From Trebonia sp963759545 (GTDB lineage Bacteria > Actinomycetota > Actinomycetes > Streptosporangiales > Streptosporangiaceae), in assembly GCA_963759545.1 (NCBI GenBank), contig CAVXAB010000022.1:186001-250000 (forward strand): a stretch of DNA of 64,000 bases, read 5' to 3'. The notes beneath the pieces are model-generated. The model saw only the letters and a program-made list of their open reading frames with translations, searched no databases and was not told the DNA's origin. This document shows positions 34,758 to 41,603 of the stretch, piece by piece. The position numbers were made by a program, and so were the translations under genes. Position 1 is the stretch's first letter; each line of letters opens with the position of its first letter.

Positions 34758-34828
34758 GAAACAGCGGTAAGTTGCAATCAGTGGCCGGCATGCGTCGCCG
34801 GCCTCGTGACGATGAGCGACGGAGAGAC

Positions 34829-35248
34829 GTGACCGAAGATACCGCCGCGCCGACGGCACCCCCAGGGGGCCGCGAGACGGCAGACTACGTGCAGGTCAAG
34901 ATGCCGGCCGAGAGCGCCTACCTGTCCGTGCTGCGCACCGCCGCCGCCGGACTCGCCGCTAGGCTCGACTTCACCCTTGACGAGATCGAGGACCTGCGTA
35001 TCGCGATCGACGAGGCGTGCGCGATGCTGCTCGCCCAGGCCATTCCTGGCACCGACCTGGAGTGCGTCTTCGAGCTTGGCGCCGACCTGGTGACCATCAC
35101 CGTGTCGGTGAACGCGGCGAAGGCCAGGATGCCGGCGCGCGACACGTTCGCGTGGACGGTGCTTTCCGCCCTCGCCGGCTCGGTCGATTCCAGGCTCGGA
35201 CCCGACGACCGGGTCTCGATCGTCCTCGCCAAGCGCCGGGGCGGATGA
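34829..35248 (+). CDS. RsbW/SpoIIAB-type anti-sigma factor (ATP-binding)
   Basis: A 139-residue HATPase_c protein that would bind and hold the downstream sigma factor. The N box is DLRIAIDEACAMLLAQA and the C-terminal strand DDRVSIVLAKRRGG closes the fold. The G boxes are weak, as in other actinobacterial UsfX/RsbW homologues. GTG at 34829 has GGAGAGA upstream. It ends 2 bases before the sigma gene, giving the usual anti-sigma/sigma pair; no anti-anti-sigma gene is adjacent. Confidence 0.85.
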   Translation: MTEDTAAPTAPPGGRETADYVQVKMPAESAYLSVLRTAAAGLAARLDFTLDEIEDLRIAIDEACAMLLAQAIPGTDLECVFELGADLVTITVSVNAAKARMPARDTFAWTVLSALAGSVDSRLGPDDRVSIVLAKRRGG

Positions 35249-35249
35249 G

Positions 35250-36104
35250 TTGAGCAGCGAATACGAGGTCCAGGTGACTGACGAGTTCGAGGTTGAGGTC
35301 ACGGTCAGCGAGGAACCGCCGCCACCGGCGCGGTCCGAGCACTCCTCACCCGACCGGACGCAGGCCAGGGAGCTGTTCGAACGGCTCACGGTGCTGCCTG
35401 CCGGCGACCCCGAGCGCGCCAGGATCAGGGCCACCCTGGTCGAGCTGCACCTGCCCCTTGTCGAGTACCTGGCGCGGCGGTTCCGCAACCGTGGTGAGTG
35501 GCTTGACGACCTCACCCAGGTCGCGACCATCGGGCTCATCAAGTCGATCGACCGGTTCGACCTGGAGCGCGGCGTCGAGTTCTCCACGTACGCGACGCCC
35601 ACCATCGTCGGCGAGATCAAGCGCCACTTCAGGGACAAGGGCTGGGCCGTCCGCGTGCCGCGGCGGCTGCAGGAGCTCAAGCTCTCGCTGACCAAGGCGA
35701 TCGGTGAGCTGGCGCAGCGCGAGGGCCGCGCGCCCACGGTGAGCGAGCTCGCCGCGCACCTGCAGATGTCGGAAGAAGAGGTGCTCGAGGGCCTCGAATC
35801 CGCCAACGCCTACTCCACGGTGTCACTGGACGCGCCGGACTCTGGCGACGAGGACGCGCCGGCGGTGGCCGACTCGCTCGGCATGATCGACGACGCCCTG
35901 GAGGGCGTGGAGTACCGCGAGTCACTGAAGCCCCTGCTTGAGCGGCTGCCGCCGCGGGAGAAGAAGATCCTGCTGCTGCGGTTCTTCGGGAACATGACCC
36001 AGTCGCAGATCGCCGCCGAGCTCGGCATCTCCCAGATGCACGTGTCCCGGCTGCTCGCCAGGACGCTGGCTCAACTGCGCGAGGGGCTCACCGTCGACGA
36101 TTAA
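35250..36104 (+). CDS. sigF: SigB/SigF/SigG-subfamily RNA polymerase sigma factor
   Basis: A 284-residue group 3 sigma factor for stress or development. Region 2 contains LVEYLARRFRNRGEWLDDL, QVATIGLIKSIDRFDLERG and FSTYATPTIVGEIKRHFRDK; region 3 is LKLSLTKAIGELAQREGR; region 4 ends MTQSQIAAELGISQMHVSRL. TTG at 35250 is the only start that keeps the frame just after the anti-sigma stop; an N-terminal acidic extension of about 50 residues precedes region 2. The sub-name F is by similarity. Confidence 0.88.
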   Translation: MSSEYEVQVTDEFEVEVTVSEEPPPPARSEHSSPDRTQARELFERLTVLPAGDPERARIRATLVELHLPLVEYLARRFRNRGEWLDDLTQVATIGLIKSIDRFDLERGVEFSTYATPTIVGEIKRHFRDKGWAVRVPRRLQELKLSLTKAIGELAQREGRAPTVSELAAHLQMSEEEVLEGLESANAYSTVSLDAPDSGDEDAPAVADSLGMIDDALEGVEYRESLKPLLERLPPREKKILLLRFFGNMTQSQIAAELGISQMHVSRLLARTLAQLREGLTVDD

Positions 36105-36134
36105 CGGCGTCAACGGCGTCGAAGACGCCGTACC

Positions 36135-36277
36135 CGGGTCTCACGCGGTTTCGGCGTGAGACCCGCCAGGGGGATATGGGGGGCGGGAGCCCCCCATAAG
36201 GGGGTCCGGGGGGCACCCCCGGGGCTAGCACTGCGGGAGCCCCCCGTGCGGAGGTCCGGGGGGCACCCCCGGGGCTA
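36135..36277 (+). repeat. sigF terminator hairpin with duplicated G-rich repeat module
   Basis: CGGGTCTCACGC (36135-36146) pairs perfectly with 36154-36165 (7-base loop), a good terminator after sigF. Then ATGGGGGGC-GGGA-GCCCCCCAT forms a second hairpin. A block of about 50 bases (GCGGGAGCCCCCC ... CCGGGGGGCACCCCCGGGG) follows twice in tandem, up to the stop codon of the minus-strand membrane protein. The order stem-loop then G-module matches the dispersed repeat family. Confidence 0.7.
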
Positions 36278-36721
36278 GTGCGGGCGCGTCAGCGCACGCA
36301 GGCTCGTCGGGGCGAACAGCCCCGCCAGCGCCGCGATGGCAAAGAGCAGTGCGGGAATCCCCCAGCCGTAACGGTGCGCCTCGAGCAGCCAGAGGGCGAT
36401 CAGGATGGTGAACACCTGGGTCATCACCGCCGGGGTCCTGCTCCACGGCCGGACGCGGGCGATCCCCCACGCGACCCAGGCGACGGCGACCGCGACGAGG
36501 GCCTCAAGCGCGATGAACGCGATGGCGTTCGAGGTCGTCCAGTCGTCGCCGGACGCCGAGTCGATCACGTTGAGTAGGACCGCCACGCACAGGCCGACCG
36601 CCTCGGCGGCCTGTGCCGCGGCCGCCATGAGCAACATGGGCGTCTCCCGGAGGGAGCGGATGGACATCTCTCCGGAAGATGACTGCGTGCCAGGGACTCC
36701 TGCGGCTGAACGGATACCCAT
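36275..36721 (-). CDS. small integral membrane protein
   Basis: A 148-residue protein of unknown function with four predicted helices (for example LLMAAAAQAAEAVGLCVAVLL, AIAFIALEALVAVAVAWVAWG, PAVMTQVFTILIALWLLEAH, ALLFAIAALAGLFAP). ATG at 36721 has GGAAGG 9 bases upstream; ATG 36730 is the alternative. It is divergent from the lipid kinase with only 28 bases between starts. The stop lies in a G-rich repeat. Confidence 0.7.
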   Translation of the reverse strand: MGIRSAAGVPGTQSSSGEMSIRSLRETPMLLMAAAAQAAEAVGLCVAVLLNVIDSASGDDWTTSNAIAFIALEALVAVAVAWVAWGIARVRPWSRTPAVMTQVFTILIALWLLEAHRYGWGIPALLFAIAALAGLFAPTSLRALTRPH

Positions 36722-36749
36722 TAGTCTCATCCTTCCTGGCACCGTTAAT

Positions 36750-37682
36750 GTGAGCAACGTGCGCGCGCTGCTGATCATCAATCCTCGCGCGACTTCCATG
36801 ACCGGACGGGACGCCGGCCTGGTGGTCCGCGCGCTCGGCTCCCGGCTAGAACTAGATACCAGACAAACACAGTATCGCGGCCACGCGGGCAAGCTCGCCG
36901 CCGCCTCCGCGGCAGAGGGATACGACCTAGTAGTGACCTTCAGCGGCGACGGGACCGTGAACGAGGTCGTCAACGGGCTGATGCGGATACCTGAGCCGAC
37001 GGAGCGCCCCGCCATCGCGCCCATCCCTGGCGGCAGCGCCAACGTGTTCGCGCGCACCCTCGGGCTGCCACCCGAGGCCGGCCGGGCGGTACAGCACATT
37101 CTCGCCGCGGTCGCGTCAGGAGACCGGCGCAAGATCGGGCTCGGCCTCGCCGGTGACCGCTACTTCACCTTCAGCGCCGGACTCGGGATTGACGCGGAGG
37201 TCATCGCTGACATGGAGCGGCAGCGGGCGCGTGGCCGGCGCGCGTCCGTGGCGGCCTACCTGCGGACCGTGGTGCGCAGGTACTACCGCACCGACCGCCG
37301 GCGCCCGGCCCTCACCCTCCGCGCTCCCGGCCAGCCGCCGGTGCACGGCCTGTTCATGGGCGTCGTCACCAACAGCTCGCCGTGGACCTACGTGGGGAGC
37401 CGCCCAGTACGCCCCGCCCACGCGGACTTCAGCTCCGGGCTTGACCTGTTCGCAATGCGGCGGCTCCGCACGCTCACCACGCTGGCCGCGCTTGGGCACA
37501 TGATGCACTCGCATGAAGGAGACCTTCCCGCCGGGCGGGACGTGGTCAGTGCGTCCGCACTCAGCGAGCTGGCCTTCCAGGCCGACCGCCCGATCGCCTT
37601 CCACATCGACGGCGAGTACCTGGGCGAAACGGAGTCGGTCGCGTTCCGGTTTGTACCCGACGCGCTCTGTGTTATAGCGTGA
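36750..37682 (+). CDS. diacylglycerol/lipid kinase (DAGK_cat)
   Basis: A 310-residue soluble lipid kinase that phosphorylates diacylglycerol or a related lipid. LLIINPRATSMTG opens the catalytic domain; the ATP site is VTFSGDGTVNEVVNGLM, with IPGGSANVFARTLG after it. The C-terminal domain has AFHIDGEYLGE. GTG at 36750 lacks a Shine-Dalgarno, suggesting a leaderless message. Actinobacterial homologues recycle lipids or act on phosphatidylinositol mannoside pathways. Confidence 0.87.
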   Translation: MSNVRALLIINPRATSMTGRDAGLVVRALGSRLELDTRQTQYRGHAGKLAAASAAEGYDLVVTFSGDGTVNEVVNGLMRIPEPTERPAIAPIPGGSANVFARTLGLPPEAGRAVQHILAAVASGDRRKIGLGLAGDRYFTFSAGLGIDAEVIADMERQRARGRRASVAAYLRTVVRRYYRTDRRRPALTLRAPGQPPVHGLFMGVVTNSSPWTYVGSRPVRPAHADFSSGLDLFAMRRLRTLTTLAALGHMMHSHEGDLPAGRDVVSASALSELAFQADRPIAFHIDGEYLGETESVAFRFVPDALCVIA

Positions 37683-37896
37683 CGTAACTCTCGTTCTGTG
37701 ACGGATCTGACATTAATTTCAGCTGCCCTGTTTGCCGCGCCCTCTTGCGCTGGCTGTGCCCGGTTGAGAGGCTAGATCCGGTGCCTGGGGCGACGTAACC
37801 GAGCGCGTTCGAACACGGCTGTCGCAGGGTGCGTCACCCCCGGACGTGGCCGGACTTTACCGAGTACCTGCCGCGAACCAGTTGGCACTACCAAGA

Positions 37897-37920
37897 TCGG
37901 GAATGTCACGATATTCCCGA
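37897..37920. promoter_or_regulatory. inverted repeat upstream of whiB1
   Basis: TCGGGAAT and ATTCCCGA, eight bases each, are separated by GTCACGAT. It stands 14 bases before the Crp-like site, so two factors may bind next to each other. Protein not identified. Confidence 0.45.
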
Positions 37921-37933
37921 CATATCGCAAAGC

Positions 37934-37951
37934 TCGTGAATTACTTCACAA
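37934..37951. promoter_or_regulatory. Crp-like palindrome 2 (whiB1 promoter)
   Basis: TCGTGAATTACTTCACAA, containing CGTGA-N6-TCACA. In Mycobacterium tuberculosis whiB1 is a known Crp target, so the placement 66 bases before the whiB1 ATG supports the call. A Rex reading is also possible. Confidence 0.65.
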
Positions 37952-38016
37952 GCACGGAGAGGCGTGTGGCGGACCGCACCCATGAGCAGCCGCTACGCCG
38001 AGAAGGAGTGGACTCC

Positions 38017-38271
38017 ATGGACTGGCGCCACATCGCCGCCTGTCGCGAGGTAGATCCAGAGCTGTTCTTCCCGATCGGAAACAGCGGCCCCGCGGTCCTG
38101 CAGATCGAAGAAGCCAAGCAGGTCTGCCGCCGGTGCAAGGTACTCGACGAGTGCCTCCGCTGGGCTATCGACAGCGGCCAGGACGCCGGCGTCTGGGGCG
38201 GCATGAGCGAGGACGAGCGGCGGGCGCTTAAGCGTCGGACGCTGCGCCTGCGTGCCCGCGCTGGCGTCTAG
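38017..38271 (+). CDS. whiB1: WhiB-family iron-sulfur regulator WhiB1
   Basis: An 84-residue essential-type Wbl protein. The four [4Fe-4S] cysteines are C9, C37, C40 and C46 (VCRRCKVLDEC), and the GVWGGMSEDERR turn and the basic tail RRTLRLRARAG follow. Length and residue numbering match WhiB1/WblE. It probably binds the primary sigma factor and senses nitric oxide. ATG at 38017 follows GAAGGAG. The convergent neighbour is pdtaS, as in mycobacteria. Confidence 0.95.
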   Translation: MDWRHIAACREVDPELFFPIGNSGPAVLQIEEAKQVCRRCKVLDECLRWAIDSGQDAGVWGGMSEDERRALKRRTLRLRARAGV

Positions 38272-38295
38272 CCGCGCTGGCGTCTAGCCGACAAG

Positions 38296-39858
38296 TCAAG
38301 CTTTGCGCAGCCGGGGAGTGATAGCTCCCCGGACGATGAACGGTAACCGCATAACCTCGGGCTCATACCGGACTGGCAGGTCGACGACCGCGGTCGTGCC
38401 ACCTCCGGCCCTCGGCCGCAGGCTAATCTGACCGCCGAGCTCGCCTTCGACAAGGGTCCTGACGATCTGCAGGCCGAGGCTCGTCGTGTTTTCCAAGTCG
38501 AACCCAGGCGGCAGCCCGGCACCGCTGTCGGTCACGGTCACGGTGAGCAGTTCAGGCGCCCGCTCCGCCACCACCTCGATGATCCCGGCATCCGAGCCAG
38601 ACGAGCGCTGCACAGAACCGAACCCGTGCTGCAGCGCGTTTTGCAGCAGCTCGGTGAGCACCATCGCGAGCGGGGTCGCCACGGTCGCCGGGAGCATGCC
38701 GAACTGGCCGGTGATCTTCGGCGTTACCCGCACCTCAGGCGATGAGACCTCGCCTGCCATCATCGCGACCCGGTCCGCGATGTCGTCGAAGTCCACGATC
38801 TCCTCTGGTGCGTGTGACAGGGTCTCGTGCACGATGGCGATCGACCCGACCCGCCGTACCGCCTCCTGGAGCGCGTCCCGCGCCTCCGGCGCGGACAGCC
38901 GCCTGGCCTGCAGGCGCAGCAGCGCGGCGACGGTCTGCAGGTTGTTCTTGACCCGGTGATGGATCTCCCTGATCGTCGCTTCCTTGGTCAGCAGTTCGCG
39001 CTCCCTGCGACGAAGCTCGGTGACGTCGCGCACCAGGACAAGCGCGCCGGTCCGCTGACCGCCGACCACCAGCGGGATCGAGCGGAGCTGCACTACCGTG
39101 CCGTTGACGTCGATCTCGGTCTCCCTGGGCGCCCGGCCCCTGGCCACCAGCATCAGCGACTCGTCGACCGGTGCCCCGGTCGCGGCAAGCTGCGCCGTCG
39201 CGCTGCCAAGCTCGGTGCCCATCAGGTCGGCGGTGAGCCCGAGCCTGCGGTAGGCGGACTGCGCGTTGGGGCTTGCGAAGGTGACCCGGCCCGCGGCATC
39301 CAGCCGCAGCATGCCGTCACCGACCCGCGGCGAGCGCACCAGCGTCGTGTCGTGACCCGGGTAAGGGAACGTGCCCTCGGAGATCATCCGCGACAGGTCG
39401 TCGGCGCCCGCCAGGTAGGTCAGCTCGAGGCGGCTTGGGGTGCGCGCGCCATTCAAGTTGGTCGACCGCTCGATGACCGCGATTACCCGGCCGTCCTTGG
39501 TTACCGGGATGGCCTCCGCCCGCACCGGGACGCCAGATGTCCAGTCGGGGTCGCTCTCCCGGTGAATGCGCCGCTCAATGCGCGCCGTGTCGAGCACCGG
39601 CCGCTCTCCTGGTGCGACCTGAGAGCCAACCACGTCGTCGGGAAACGAGGTCGGCCCCGTCGTCGGGCGCATCTGCGCCACCGCCACCCAGCCCGAGTTG
39701 CGCGCGCCCTCCGGTGCCCGCGTCGGCACCCACAGGATGAGGTCGGCGAACGAGAGGTCGGCAAGGAGCTGCCAGTCCGACACGAGGGAGTGCAACCACT
39801 CCAGCTCTGGCCCGGACAGGCTGGTGAGGTCTCTTGCGAGGTCGGTGAGCGTCGGCAC
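38296..39858 (-). CDS. pdtaS: PdtaS-type sensor histidine kinase (HisKA_2)
   Basis: A 520-residue soluble kinase. An N-terminal GAF-like domain (LADLSFADLILWVPTR) is followed by a PAS domain (MLRLDAAGRVTFASPNAQSA) and the HisKA_2 box REIHHRVKNNLQTVAALLRL carrying the phospho-histidine; the ATPase has ELLQNALQHGFG and DSGAGLPPGFD. It phosphorylates PdtaR, an ANTAR-domain antiterminator; no pdtaR is in the window. GTG at 39858 has GGGAG upstream. Synteny with whiB1 supports the name. Confidence 0.88.
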   Translation of the reverse strand: MPTLTDLARDLTSLSGPELEWLHSLVSDWQLLADLSFADLILWVPTRAPEGARNSGWVAVAQMRPTTGPTSFPDDVVGSQVAPGERPVLDTARIERRIHRESDPDWTSGVPVRAEAIPVTKDGRVIAVIERSTNLNGARTPSRLELTYLAGADDLSRMISEGTFPYPGHDTTLVRSPRVGDGMLRLDAAGRVTFASPNAQSAYRRLGLTADLMGTELGSATAQLAATGAPVDESLMLVARGRAPRETEIDVNGTVVQLRSIPLVVGGQRTGALVLVRDVTELRRRERELLTKEATIREIHHRVKNNLQTVAALLRLQARRLSAPEARDALQEAVRRVGSIAIVHETLSHAPEEIVDFDDIADRVAMMAGEVSSPEVRVTPKITGQFGMLPATVATPLAMVLTELLQNALQHGFGSVQRSSGSDAGIIEVVAERAPELLTVTVTDSGAGLPPGFDLENTTSLGLQIVRTLVEGELGGQISLRPRAGGGTTAVVDLPVRYEPEVMRLPFIVRGAITPRLRKA

Positions 39859-39965
39859 GCTCCCATGATGACACGGCCCACCTGCGTGGTTTTTCCCTGT
39901 CCCGCCAGGACCTGGCCTTATGCGCGCCAAAGTCACCAGGCGACGGGCGCACGGGCGTCGCCCGC

Positions 39966-40063
39966 AGGAGAGAAACAGTTCACGGACCAGTCATCCCGCA
40001 GCATTGGGGGTACGGGAGTCGTCTGGGAGAGAAACAGTTCAGGACCAGTCAGCACGCGGCATT
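39966..40063 (+). repeat. direct repeat flanking a degenerate G-module
   Basis: GGAGAGAAACAGTTCACGGA begins copy 1 at about 39966; copy 2 begins at about 40025 and lacks one C. Both end CGCNGCATT. The copy at 34735-34765 also carries GGGGGAAACAG after its G-module, so this may be the outer end of the element. Confidence 0.65.
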
Positions 40064-40068
40064 TGTCC

Positions 40069-40162
40069 GTGCGGGTCCGGGCGGTCCGATAGGATCGCGG
40101 TTTTTGCGATCGGACCCGCCCGCACCGCACATCGGGGGGTACGGGGGGTCGCCCCCCCGGGA
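40069..40162 (+). repeat. dispersed composite repeat, intergenic copy
   Basis: Arms 40069-40090 and 40109-40130 pair over about 20 of 22 bases with small bulges, around the loop AGGATCGCGGTTTTTGCG. The module CGGGGGGTACGGGGGGTCG (40133-40151) and CCCCCCCGGG follow. It ends about 50 bases before the GntR start. Confidence 0.78.
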
Positions 40163-40212
40163 ATTAACTGTCATCATGGCCGGAATACCGCAAAAGCGGG
40201 GAGGTACCACTC

Positions 40213-41007
40213 ATGACCGCGTTTCCGATGCCGGCAGAAGACAGCGACGGCGTGCCCAGCTCCATCGAGGACGTCGCCGCGCCGCCTGCCCTGCTGCGGC
40301 TGCCCAAGTACTACCAGGTCAAGAAGCAGCTGCTCGACTTCACCGCGGCCATGGCTCCCGGCAGCCCCGTCCCGCCAGAGCGGGAACTGGCCAAGCGTTA
40401 CGGCACCTCCCGCACCACCGTCAGGCAGGCGCTCGCCGAACTGGTGATCGAGGGACGGCTGCTGCGGATGCAGGGCAAGGGCACGTTCGTCGCCAAGCCG
40501 AAGGTCGCTCAGCCCCTTGAGCTCGCCAGCTACACCGAGGGGATGCGGCAGCACGGGCTGCACCCGCTGACCAAGATCCTGGATATCGGCTACGTCACCG
40601 CCGACGAGCAACTCGCCGCGCTGCTCGACGTGCGGCCGGGCGGCCGGCTGCTGCGGATCCACCGGCTGCGGCTCGCCGACGGCGAGCCGATGTCCATCGA
40701 CACCTCGCACCTGCCCGCCCGCAGGTTCCCCGGCCTGCGGCGGCAGCTTGAGCGGCACGCGTCGCTCTACGAGACGCTGCGCACCGGGTACGGCATCCAG
40801 CTGGCGGAGGCGGAGGAGACGATCGAGACCGTGCTTGCCGACCCGCACGACGCCCAGCTGCTCGACGTGGACCCCGGCATCCCGCTGCTGCTGCTGTCGC
40901 GGCACGCGATCGACTCCACCGGCGAGCCCGTGGAATGGGCGCAGTCGTGGTACCGCGGCGACCGGTACAAGTTCATCACCAGGCTCCGCAGGAGCCCACT
41001 CGGCTAG
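40213..41007 (+). CDS. GntR-family regulator, HutC/DasR type (UTRA domain)
   Basis: A 264-residue repressor. The winged helix is at about 38-105 (PPERELAKRYGTSRTTVRQA, LLRMQGKGTFVAKPK); the UTRA ligand domain follows (GRLLRIHRLRLADGEPMSID, AQSWYRGDRYKFITRL). This group senses sugars or amino-sugar phosphates. No metabolic genes adjoin it on the same operon; the DUF3311/mctP operon starts 272 bases downstream and could be a target. ATG at 40213. Confidence 0.85.
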   Translation: MTAFPMPAEDSDGVPSSIEDVAAPPALLRLPKYYQVKKQLLDFTAAMAPGSPVPPERELAKRYGTSRTTVRQALAELVIEGRLLRMQGKGTFVAKPKVAQPLELASYTEGMRQHGLHPLTKILDIGYVTADEQLAALLDVRPGGRLLRIHRLRLADGEPMSIDTSHLPARRFPGLRRQLERHASLYETLRTGYGIQLAEAEETIETVLADPHDAQLLDVDPGIPLLLLSRHAIDSTGEPVEWAQSWYRGDRYKFITRLRRSPLG

Positions 41008-41232
41008 CACTGTCCGTGTGATCGACCCCGCTGATCCAATCGGATGAGCGGGCGCCCTGCGCATCACCGGCACTGGACCGGCAGGCATTCCCGCAGTCGC
41101 GACGGACGGAGTGATCCGGTCTCCTGGCGGCACTCGCGGGCGCTGAAAGCGCTCTTATCGCGAAGTGTCTGCAATCTACAGGATACAAAGCATTGCCTAA
41201 TCACCTAACTCGGAGCACCATAGTTGCAATTA

Positions 41233-41248
41233 CGTGACCTCCATCACA
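41233..41248. promoter_or_regulatory. Crp-like palindrome 3 (DUF3311/mctP operon)
   Basis: CGTGACCTCCATCACA fits CGTGA-N6-TCACA exactly like the two other sites, but without Rex spacing, which favours a Crp-type protein for all three. It lies 31 bases before the DUF3311 ATG, so it overlaps the promoter or leader and could act as repressor or activator site. Confidence 0.6.
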
Positions 41249-41279
41249 TCCACCCGTGCGAGGACGCCGAGAGGACCTG

Positions 41280-41603
41280 ATGAATACGCCGAGTGCAACC
41301 CCCAGCACACCAAGAGGCCAGCAAGATCCTTCAATCACTCGGGCGAAGAACCCGGTGGCTGCCCACCCAATCACGTCAGCCGCAATCTTCGTCCTGGTGG
41401 CCGCCTCAATTCTCTGCACGCTGATCGTCCCGATCTACGCCCATATCACGCCGAAGATCGGTGACTGGCCCTTCTTCTACTTCTATCTACTCGCCTACAT
41501 GCCGCTCGTGGCGATCGCGCTCTGGCTCGCCACCCTGCTGCAGCGCAGGCTGGCAACGCCCGCGGACGGCAGCGGCAGCGGCGACGCGGAGGTGGCGCGA
41601 TGA
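41280..41603 (+). CDS. DUF3311 small membrane protein, transporter partner
   Basis: A 107-residue protein with two helices (SAAIFVLVAASILCTLIVPI and FFYFYLLAYMPLVAIALWLA). DUF3311 proteins are encoded just before SSS-family symporters and are thought to help them, as small subunits. ATG at 41280 follows GAGAGGA; its stop overlaps the symporter ATG at 41600. Confidence 0.8.
   Translation: MNTPSATPSTPRGQQDPSITRAKNPVAAHPITSAAIFVLVAASILCTLIVPIYAHITPKIGDWPFFYFYLLAYMPLVAIALWLATLLQRRLATPADGSGSGDAEVAR

Larger units (their letters stand above)
37683..38016. other. 334-base whiB1 upstream region
   Basis: No gene supported. Contains an inverted repeat TCGGGAAT-N8-ATTCCCGA (37897-37920), then the Crp-like site at 37934-37951. 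A frame upstream of whiB1 is open but has no family similarity, so I read it as leader. The WhiB promoter must lie here. Confidence 0.6.
39859..40212. other. 354-base intergenic region filled with repeats
   Basis: No gene. It contains a direct repeat of about 39 bases (GGAGAGAAACAGTTCA then GGACCAGTCA) at about 39966-40005 and 40025-40063. Between them is a degenerate G-module (GGGGGTACGGGAGTCG). A full copy of the composite repeat at 40069-40162 follows. Promoters for pdtaS and the GntR gene must also lie here. Confidence 0.65.
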
